From Asterias rubens (Eukaryota > Echinodermata > Asteroidea > Forcipulatida > Asteriidae): a stretch of DNA of 64,000 nt. The translations under genes were made by a program, and so were the position numbers. Positions 55,195 to 64,000 of the stretch are shown here, piece after piece. Within the stretch, counting starts at the first letter, position 1; each line of letters starts with the position of its first letter. Location of the stretch: positions 436,501-500,500 of the forward strand of contig NC_047062.1 of assembly GCF_902459465.1 (NCBI RefSeq), given 5' to 3'. Below the pieces are notes generated by a model. The model made no database searches, was not told the origin of the DNA, and worked only from the letters and a program-made list of their open reading frames with translations.

Positions 55195-58100
55195 TTACCT
55201 GTCTGAAACTGAAATGGGTCGACCTAGGGTTGCCCCTAATCTATTTGGTTTGGCGCAACTCTGGCTCACCTGTCAAAAAACAAAATGGGTCGACCTAGAG
55301 TCTCTACCAAACTATTTGATTTGGCGCAACTCTGGCTCGCCGGTCAAAAACCAAAATGGGTCGACCTAGAGTCACTCCTAATCTATTTGATTTGGCGCAA
55401 CTCTGGTGCGCCTGTCTGAAACCAAAATGGTCGACCTAGAGTCGCTCCTAATCTATTTGGTTTGGCGCAACTCTGGCATGCCTGTCTGAAACCAAAACAG
55501 GTCGACCTAGAGTCACTCCTAATCTATTTGGTTTGGCGCAACTCTGGCGTGCCTCTATGAAACCAAATTGGGTCGACCTAGAGTCGCTCCTAATCTATTT
55601 GGTTTGGCGCAACTCTGGCGTGCCTCTATGAAACCAAATTGGGTCGACCTAGAGTCGCTCTTAATCTTTTTGATTTGGCGCAACTCTGGCGCGCCTGTCT
55701 GAAACCAAAATAGGTCGACCTAGAGTCGCTCCTAATCTATTTGGTTTGGCGCAACTCTGGTGCGCCTGTCTGAAACCAAAATAGGTCAACCTAGAGTTGC
55801 TCCTAATCTATTTGGTTTGGCGCAACTCTGGCGCGCCTGTCTGAAACCAAAATAGGTCAACCTAGAGTCTCTACTAATCTATTTGGTTTGGCGCAACTCT
55901 GGCTCGCCTGTCTGAAACCAAAATAGGTCGACCCAGAGTCGCTCCTAATCTATTTGGTTTGGCGCAACTCTGGCGCGCCTGTCTGAAACCAAAATAGGTC
56001 GACCTAGAGTCGCTCCTAATCTATTTGGTTTGGCGCAACTCTGGCGCGCCTGTATGAAACCAAAATAGGTCGACCTAGAGTCGCTCCTAATCTATTTGGT
56101 TTGGCGCAACTCTGGCGCGCCTGTCTGAAACCAAAATAGGTTGACCTACAGTCACTCCTGATCTATTTGGTTTGGCGCAACTCTGGCGCGCCTGTCTGAA
56201 ACCAAAATAGGTCGACCTAGAGTTGCTCCTAATCTATTTGGTTGGGCGCAACTCTGGTGTGCCTGTCTGAAACCAAAATAGGTCGACCTAGAGTCACTCC
56301 TAATCTATTTGGTTTGGCGCAACTCTGGCGCGCATGTCTGAAACCAAAATAGGTCGACCTAGAGTCACTCCTTATCTATTTGATTTGGCGCAACTCTGGC
56401 GCGCCTGTCTGAAACCAAAATAGGTCTACCTAGAGTCGCTCCTAATCTATTTGGTTTGGCGCAACTCTGGTGTGCCTGTCTGAAACCAAAATAGGTCGAC
56501 CTAGAGTCACTCCTAATCTATTTGGTTTGGCGCAACTCTGGCGCGCCTGTCTGAAACCAAAATAGGTCGACCTAGAGTCGCTCCTAATCTATTTGGTTTG
56601 GCGCAACTCTGGTGCGCCTGTCTGAAACCAAAATAGGTCAACCTAGAGTTGCTCCTAATCTATTTGGTTTGGCGCAACTCTGGCGCGCCTGTCTGAAACC
56701 AAAATAGGTCAACCTAGAGTCTCTACTAATCTATTTGGTTTGGCGCAACTCTGGCTCGCCTGTCTGAAACCAAAATAGGCTCACCTAGAGTCGCTCCTAA
56801 TCTATTTGGTTTGGCGCAACTCTGGCGCGCCTGTCTGAAACCAAAATAGGTCGACCTAGAGTCACTCCTTATCTATTTGGTTTGGCGCAACTCTGGCGCC
56901 TGTCTGAAACCAAAATAGGTCAACCTACAGTCACTCGTAATCTATTTGGTTTGGCACAACTCTGGCGTGCCTGTCTGAAACCAAAATAGGTCGACCTACA
57001 GTCACTCCTAATCTATTTGGTTTGGCGCAACTCTGGCGCGCCTGTCTGAAACCAAAATAGGTCGACCTAGAGTTGCTCCTAATCTATTTGGTTGGGCGCA
57101 ACTCTGGTGTGCCTGTCTGAAACCAAAATAGGTCGACCTAGAGTCACTCCTAATCTATTTGGTTTGGCGCAACTCTGGCGCGCCTGTCTGAAACCAAAAT
57201 AGGTCGACCTAGAGTCGCTCCTAATCTATTTGGTTTGGTGCAACTCTGGTGTGCCTGTCTGAAACCAAAATAGGTCGACCTAGAGTCACTCCTAATCTAT
57301 TTGGTTTGGGGCAACTCTGGCGCGCATGTCTGAAACCAAAATAGGTCGACCTAGAGTCGCTCCTAATCTATTTGGTTTGGCGCAACTTTGGCGTGCCTGT
57401 CTGAAACCAAAACAGGTCGACCAAGAGTCATTCCTAATCTATTTGGTTTGGCGCAACTCTGGCGTGCCTGTCTGAAACCAAAATAGGTCGACCTAGATTC
57501 ACTCCTAATCTATTTGGTTTGGCGCAACTCTGGCGCGCCTGTCTGAAACCAAAATAGGTCGACCTAGAGTCGCTCCTAATCTATTTGGTTTGGCTCAACT
57601 CTGGCGTGCCTGTATGAAACCAAAATGGGTCGACCTAGAGTCGCTCCTAATCTTTTTGATTTGGCGCAACTCTGGCGCGCCTGTCTGAAACCAAAATAGG
57701 GCGACCTAGAGTCGCTCCTAATCTATTTGGTTTGGCGCAACTCTGGTGTGCCTGTCTGAAACCAAAATAGGTCGACCTAGAGTCACTCCTAATCTATTTG
57801 GTTTGGCGCAACTCTGGCGCGCATGTCTGAAACCAAAATAGGTCGACCTAGAGTCGCTCCTGATCTATTTGGTTTGGCGCAACTCTGGCATGCCTGTCTG
57901 AAACCAAAATAGGTCGACCAAGAGTCATTCCTAATCTATTTGGTTTGGCGCAACTCTGGTGTGCCTGTCTGAAACCAAAATAGGTCGACCTAGAGTCACT
58001 CCTAATCTATTTGGTTTGGCGCAACTCTAGCGTGCCTGTCTGAAACCAAAATAGGTCGACCTACAGTCACTCCTAATCTATTTGGTTTGGCGCAACTCTG

Positions 58101-58977
58101 GCGCGCCTGTCTGAAACCAAAATAGGTCGACCTAGAGTCGCTCCTAATCTATTTGGTTTGGCGCAACTCTGGTGTGCCTGTCTGAAACCAAAATAGGTCG
58201 ACCTAGAGTCGCTCCTAATCTATTTGATTTGGCGCAACTCTGGCGCGCCTGTCTGAAACCAAAATACAAAATAGGTCGACCTAGAGTCGCTCCTAATCTA
58301 TTTGGTTTGGCGCAACTCTGGTGCACCTGTCTGAAACCAAAATAGGTCGACCTAGAGTTGCTCCTAATCTATTTGGTTTGGCGCAACTCTGGCGTGCCTG
58401 TCTGAAACCAAAATAGGTCGACCTACAGTCACTCCCTATCTATTTGGTTTGGCGCAACTCTGGCGCGCCTGTCTGAAACCAAAATAGGTCGACCTAGAGT
58501 CGCTCCTAATCTATTTGGTTTGGCGCAACTCTGGTGTGCCTGTCTGAAACCAAAATAGGTCGACCTAGAGTCGCTCCTAATCTATTTGCTTTGGCGCAAC
58601 TCTGGCGCGCCTGTCTGAAAGCAAAATAGGTCGACCTAGAGTCGCTCCTAATCTATTTGGTTTGGAGCAACTCTGGTGCGGCTGTCTGAAATCAAAATAG
58701 GTCGACCTAGAGTCACTCCTAATCTATTTGGTTTGGCGCAAATCTGGTGCACCTGTCTGTAACCAAAATGGGTCGACCTAGAGTCACTCCTAATCTATTT
58801 GGTTTGGCGCAACTCTGGCGTGCCTGTCTGAAACCAAAATGGGTCGACCTAGAGTCGCTCCTAATCTATTTGGTTTAGCGCAACTCTGGCGCGCCTGTCT
58901 GAAACCAAAATAGGTCGACCTAGAGACGCTCCTAATCTATTTGGTTTTGCGCAACTCTGGCGCGCCTGTCTGAAACA
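55195..58977. repeat. 71-bp minisatellite, about 53 copies
   Basis: Unit: ACCAAAATAGGTCGACCTAG, AGTCGCTCCTAATCTATTTG, GTTTGGCGCAACTCTGGCGC and GCCTGTCTGAA. Variants at GTCGAC/GTCAAC, GTCGC/GTCAC/GTTGC and GCGCG/GTGTG mark individual units and their order recurs at 852 bases (12 units): GGTGCGCCTG followed by GTCAACC-GTTGC then GTCAACC-GTCTCTAC at 55759 and 56611. No spacer sequences, so not a CRISPR array. Short open frames on both strands are by-products. Confidence 0.97.
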
Positions 58978-59159
58978 GATGCAAGTCTTACCTTGTTCCT
59001 CTTTCTCCCATTTCGGTGAACAATTATCAAAGATTTTACTTTCACACCTGATTGTACGTCCAAAATGTTTTCGCATCGGACTTCGTGTGTTTGTACAATC
59101 TTGTTTCACCAATGTGTTGCAGGGACCTCTCATTTTAACCGTATCCCTCCAAATTATGT

Positions 59160-59505
59160 GAAGTGGTTTTTGCTATAAATTCAAGCAGCAATCTTTTGAC
59201 TGGTGTCTCTGCCAATGATATCATGAGAGAAGTGACCCCCAAACTTACAAACTCCGTAAATTCCTCAACTATATAACCATCCAGAGTGATGCCATTGACG
59301 ATATATCAGTTCTTAAAGACCCCAATGGAAATAAGCCCGTTATTGGATTTTGCGGTTATCCTTGGATAGTTTTGTGCATTTTTTTCTTCTTGTTTTCTAC
59401 TTTGGTTTATCTTATTTCATTGTCTTTTCTCCTGTTGTTGTGTACGTACTTTTTGAAATGTTTTTATCCGAATAAATTCAATCAGTCAATCAATCAATCA
59501 ATCTT
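59160..59505 (+). mobile_element. Possible 3' end of a non-LTR retrotransposon
   Basis: Ends with AATAAATTCAATCAGTCAAT and (AATC)n at 59472-59502, the simple tandem tail seen on many CR1/L2-like elements. Upstream sequence has a U-rich 3' region. No reverse transcriptase block is visible, so the call rests on the tail alone. Confidence 0.35.
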
Positions 59506-59579
59506 GTCCACCGCCCTGATCTTTTTTTTTCTTGGGTGGGTAACAAGATACCCAAGGATGAACTTACTCTGTTATATAG

Positions 59580-60030
59580 AAGAGTTTGCGGCAACACCAT
59601 GCTGGACTCTGATGCTGCATGCTGCTTAAGTACTGGGCGGCGGATCAGCGGTGATGCACGAAGGCGGGAAATACAGGCGGGAAGTGAACTCGATGATGCG
59701 TGGTGAAACCTGTTGTGGAGCCTTGGGTGGTGTGTGGGGGTGTGTGCTCACTGAACCGTGTCAGTAGGAACAAGCACAGGGGATAGTGAGGGTGTGGGGC
59801 CTAGGTGACTGAGGGTATAGATGACCCAAAGCAGTCTAATGGTTGGGGGTCTAGGGGGTGACCGTGGATATAGAAGATCCATTGGTCGGGAGGAGGGGGA
59901 GCTAGATGTCGCTGATGTGGAAGCCAATGTCTTGGGGTACGGTGTCATGCTTGTGGATCTTGATGGCCTCTCTGATGCGTCTAGGGTGCCACACTCTGTT
60001 ATGTATGGTCTACAAGATTCACGGTGAATG
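59580..60030 (-). mobile_element. Possible decayed retroelement coding fragment
   Basis: On the minus strand around 59900-60000 the sequence reads HPRRIREAIKIHKHD then QDIGFHISDI and a stop. This resembles the REAI...D.G end of GIY-YIG or Penelope-like and related retroelement polyproteins found in many invertebrates. It is short and interrupted; identity is uncertain. Confidence 0.3.
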
Positions 60031-61662
60031 CCACCAGCTCATCTTTAATCAATTCAGTCCTGTGTTATCTGCAAATATTGCTCAATCTCGCACAATCAAT
60101 TGACATGACTTTCAAGTTCCAAAGAACAATTCTCTTATAAATTTCAAGGAGATGTTATACAACCATGAAGACAACCTTGTACTAAATGTCTACCAATCTG
60201 CAGGGCTATGAGCTATGAACATTTAATGAAATGTTGGCTGGTACTCCATGTTTGCTCTGCAAGATTTTCTGAGCTTGGCAAGTTGAGGTGAATTTAAATC
60301 CATGTCATTAACAGTCATATTTAAAATAATCTTTCAAAATAGTTATTTAAAAAAAACGCCAAACACAATGAACACATAACATTTATAGAAATGTCAATTA
60401 ATTTATTTTGAATCATGAAAAGGGGAAGGGTCTCAATTACAGGGTTGAGGATTAATCTAAGGGGGTTTCTCTTGGCAAAAAAAGAGAGAAATTCATAACT
60501 TTTAGGTACAAAACAGAAAAGAAAAAACCATGTATTTCCCTGCAATAAAAGGATCATGCCTACAACACATGTTTGGTCCAACAGTTTTCAAACTTTAAGC
60601 AATACATAAATATTCAAATGAATAACTAAACTTATGACTTATTCTTATGGTCAAAGGGATATTTGTACATAATGCGAATTTATAATCAAATCAAAGTTAC
60701 AATTCAGGAATAAATAAATAAATCAAAATGAAAGAATGTAACCATACTTATAATGAAAAATACTGAAAATAAATTACTTGGTAACTAATAACAAATTTGA
60801 GGTTGTTACATGACCAAATACCTTGTAATAAAGAGCACAAACAATGTATAGTTATCCAAATCTAATTCAATATATAAAACTTTTCATATCTTAAGTTTGT
60901 ATATCTATAAAGGTACAGTACAGAATCTTTATTTGTCAATTGATTACTCATTTCAACTCTTTAATTTCAAAAAATATTTATTTAGAAATCTAATCTGTGA
61001 TTGTGTTCATACTAGGCAATTACAATCTGAGCCAAACTTGTGCCCAAACCAATGTTTTGACCAATGCATGTTTCCTTCATTATACACGTACATTAAAGCA
61101 ATGTACATTGAAACCATACTTACCAATGTTAGATGCATGCAAGACTTACACACCCTACTAATGCATCCCACAGTAGAGTTAGAATCAGTGTGGAGCTGGT
61201 AAGCAGAGAATATTGCCTAAAATGCATCTGCTTAGCAAAAACAATATATTATTGCATTTGAATGTTTCAAAAATATTGTCCCAGCATGTTTTGGGTACTT
61301 GGCAAAGTTATTGTCTTTGTAGTTTTTTAATATATTGTCTGTAAAAATATGCCCAACTCTTGTGAAAAATATGGATGATCTCATTTTAATAAACTATGAA
61401 ATCTGAGTGAGGTATTGTTGTGATGAGATATTCAAATTAACAAATTCTTTGAAAATTTGTAACTTCTCTCAAAAATGTGTAAGATACAAGTCACATTGGA
61501 AAAATAATCTGTTCTGTTTGGCTATGATTATAGTGCAACCTTGTGCTGTTTGGTTTTAACCATGAAAATCCAGGATTCTTGACAACTCTTACCGTCACAA
61601 AAAGAAGTCGAAAAAATAAGTTGGTTCTGAAATTTTTGATTTAAATATGGACTTGAAGGCTT

Positions 61663-61960
61663 ATAACTGAGCTTCTAACTGAGCTTCTAGAGTTTCAATA
61701 GTAGCCAGAGTTTCCACCTTGGACTTGAAGGCTTCTAACTGAGCTTCCAGAGTTTCAATAGTAGCCAGAGTTTCCACCTTGGACTTGAAGGCTTCTAACT
61801 GAGCTTCTAGAGTTTCAATAGTAGCCAGAGTTTCCACCTTGGACTTGAAGGCTTCTAACTGAGCTTCCAGAGTTTCAATAGTAGCCAGAGTTTCCACCTT
61901 GGACTTGAAGGCTTCTAACTGAGCTTCCAGAGTTTCAATAGTAGCCAGAGTTTCCACCTT
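61663..61960 (-). repeat. 60-bp tandem repeat, five copies, open in one frame (20-residue units)
   Basis: On the minus strand each unit reads as VETLATIETLEAQLEAFKSK, an amphipathic coiled-coil-like pattern with Leu/Ile at regular spacing and no Pro or Gly. Units differ only at CTAG/CCAG, alternating. A stop follows the last unit and no start or splice site is convincing. It could be an exon of an unseen coiled-coil gene or a minisatellite whose length is a multiple of three. I favour the second, weakly. Confidence 0.8.
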
Positions 61961-62578
61961 GATACAAAAATCTACTCACAAACACTCACATGGATATTTT
62001 TGTCTTGAAATGTGAGATATTTATGTTACCTACATGTACTACATCCAGTTTAGATAAAGTACAAACACATGAACATGTAGTTAAGACTGGGAGGCACTCC
62101 AGCAATTCACCAACAAGCACTCTGTGCATGTCACACCATTGCAAACGGTTATAACAACAATTTAGTCCACTTGAATTCAGATATTTGGACTATAATTCAC
62201 TCTATTGACTGACTTTTTTTTCTTTTACATGAGGTCTCCTACCACGGGACAACAAGAATTATTTATTTACCGTTGTGAATTTCTACAAGGGACTCCATAT
62301 GGGCATTTGATGTCATAAACAAAGGGCCTTTAACTTAAAGTTACTATACAATTAACTTGTCTGCCATTTTGGAAAGTTTTAAGGGCACATGATTAAAAGC
62401 CTGGGTTTAATCTTTCAAATGGCAATCGAACATGGCAAAACAAATTCTACTTACTATTACTTGATTTCTTTTGAAAAAGTCTGTAAAAATATATTTTATT
62501 TTGTCTTCTTTGACAAAACACAAAATATGTAATCACTCTAATCAAAATGGTATGTTAAGTCAATGATAAAAAAGGGGG

Positions 62579-62643
62579 ATTTTTTTTTTTTTTTTGGGGG
62601 GGGGGGATGATACAAAATAAAACGGGGCGTTTCCCCCCCCCCC
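62579..62643. repeat. Adjacent homopolymer runs of T, G and C
   Basis: A T run (62581-62596) passes directly into a G run; 30 bases later a C run follows GCGTTT. The G and C runs could pair as a hairpin. Lengths here are likely unreliable in an assembly. Confidence 0.9.
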
Positions 62644-64000
62644 TTGGAGTCCTACTAAAACGGACTAGTACTAGTCCTTCTTTATAATAATTCAAATATT
62701 GTGTTGATATGAAGGTTCTATCTTAATCAATTTAGTGATTCGTTCCAAAAAGTATAGCTTCTGAAAAAATAGCAATGTGAACTTATTGTTTCTACTGTTT
62801 ATCAAACTTTTTATTTCATTTAAAAATCACTATTTTTGTTTCTACTTATTCAACATGATTAAACTGAGTTAAGATCTACTCGATCTAAGTGAACAAAAGT
62901 TTTAAAAGGCATCAAAAAGTGTGTCTTTAAAACCAATTTAAAACTATTTTCATCTCAAAATATGCCTGACCTCATAAAATGCAAAAATGCTTCACTTCTT
63001 TGATACAATGGGAAAAAAGGTACATTAAAATTAGTCAAGTTAATTGTAAAAAAAGAGACAAAGCACTTGGTGATCAATTGTGGTCCATCTTTAAAAATGC
63101 TAGTAAAAATTAAGTCTGTAGTTCAAACAATCACTGAGGTTTCTTTCTTTTTAAAACATAAAGATAAAACAAGAAAATGCAACAATTGAGTTTGTTGTGA
63201 TAAATTAATATATAATATAAACAAGTTTAACTTACATGATATAATTAGACTGAATCTGAATATAACACTCCGTTGTATATTGTACAGTATGTACAGATTG
63301 AGTTACTTTATTCTAAACACTCATCAGAACGATGCGTTCCATACCTGTATCTGGGTTCACTCATCTTAAACCTCTTACCTAAGATGGTTTTGTGTAATGT
63401 TGGCAAAAAATTATCCAAGATTTGAAACAATGGATCAATGGCTGCAGTCCACCTCACCCCCCCCCACCCCAAATGCTGATGTTACAATGTTAGAAGCCTA
63501 GTGAAATATCATAAACATAGGCCCTACAGGAAAAGTTGCACTTTTTGTTCAGTGCTTATTTGAACTTCAACTTAAATGAGTTTCTTGAAACATATTTGTG
63601 CTGAATAATTGGGCATTAAACAAGGTTTGGAGAGCATGGGTCGATCGTAGGAGGCTTGTTTGATCATTTCACTGAAGATCTCGCACATCATATCAAAGGC
63701 ATCTAACTTTGTCTAATTGGTGTGTATGAGGGTTTGAGGTGACTCCCTGTGTACAAGAAGAGATTTGAATACATAATGGTTCACCACAGACTACGCCAAT
63801 ACAATTGAAACAAGCTTCAGTCGTAGACTGGAGTCCAAGGTCCTTAAGCATCCTTACAGGATCTTAAAGGGGCTAGCACACTGTCAACTCAACATGTGAT
63901 GAGTTCTTCTTAGTCCTTTTATGCATTTCAAGTCTGTTCTTCTGAGACTCTTCCGTCTCTGCTTTATAAATATCCATTAGAATTGGATCAGCGTTCTCTT

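Larger units (their letters stand above)
58978..64000. other. Right-hand region without a recognised gene
   Basis: Beyond the possible retroelement pieces (59160-60030) and the 60-bp repeat (61663-61960), the region is AT-rich. 60031-61660 and 61970-62570 show no coding block, RNA or repeat I can name. 62579-62643 has homopolymer runs of T, G and C. 62650-64000 has a C-rich tract near 63456-63470 and otherwise nothing. Confidence 0.55.

Noticed and set aside
55195..58977. Regular repeat resembling a CRISPR array
   Set aside because: Units are directly adjacent with no unique spacers, the repeat is 71 bp and the genome is animal.
59748..60027. Overlapping open frames of 65-68 codons on both strands
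   Set aside because: No conserved domain beyond the weak retroelement resemblance already reported; not called as genes.

Overview
The window is animal genomic DNA from an invertebrate deuterostome, most likely an echinoderm and perhaps a sea star. The basis is gene families with GT-AG introns, AT-rich non-coding DNA, a recurrent TTAA-flanked repeat with ends like AGTGGACACTATTGGTAATT, and a tRNA-headed SINE; I recall the repeats from echinoderm sequence, which is inference. No bacterial-type operon, CRISPR array or rRNA gene is present.

Three conserved protein-coding genes can be read exon by exon. (1) A Meis/homothorax TALE homeobox gene on the minus strand runs from its ATG at 33082 leftwards through six coding exons (33071-33082, 22733-22980, 19374-19515, 18921-18971, 16051-16101, 7987-8139). 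The 219 residues in the window cover the N-terminus and the Meis/PKNOX (PBC-interaction) domain. The homeodomain exons must lie beyond the left edge. (2) A complete five-exon cornichon gene (CNIH1-like, 145 aa) lies on the minus strand at 39025-45822. (3) A complete FAM89/LRAP25-type gene (191 aa, two coding exons) lies on the plus strand at 47143-47846. It is divergent from cornichon, so 45823-47131 should contain a shared promoter region.

The rest is introns and intergenic DNA dominated by repeats. A piggyBac-type transposon (26117-29676) with a decayed transposase sits inside Meis intron 1, exactly within a 55-bp minisatellite array that resumes on its far side. There are at least four kinds of small non-autonomous DNA transposons: TTAA-flanked families, an hAT-like family with 8-bp target duplications inside the cornichon introns, a foldback/palindromic family, and elements with TTTCCGTAT or AGCCCGGTTCATACTT ends. 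More than a dozen independent minisatellites are present, including a 3.8-kb array of 71-bp units (55.2-59.0 kb). 50-64 kb holds no gene I can recognise.

The most interesting features are tandem arrays seeded from functional gene parts. In cornichon intron 3 about 22 extra copies of the exon-4 splice acceptor lie in tandem just upstream of the real one. Behind FAM89 the last codons plus the stop codon are tandemly repeated. A Meis intron carries an 8-bp microsatellite whose units change one base at a time along the array, producing a dense CCAAT-box (ATTGG) block. Both large minisatellites show a higher-order period of about 12 units.
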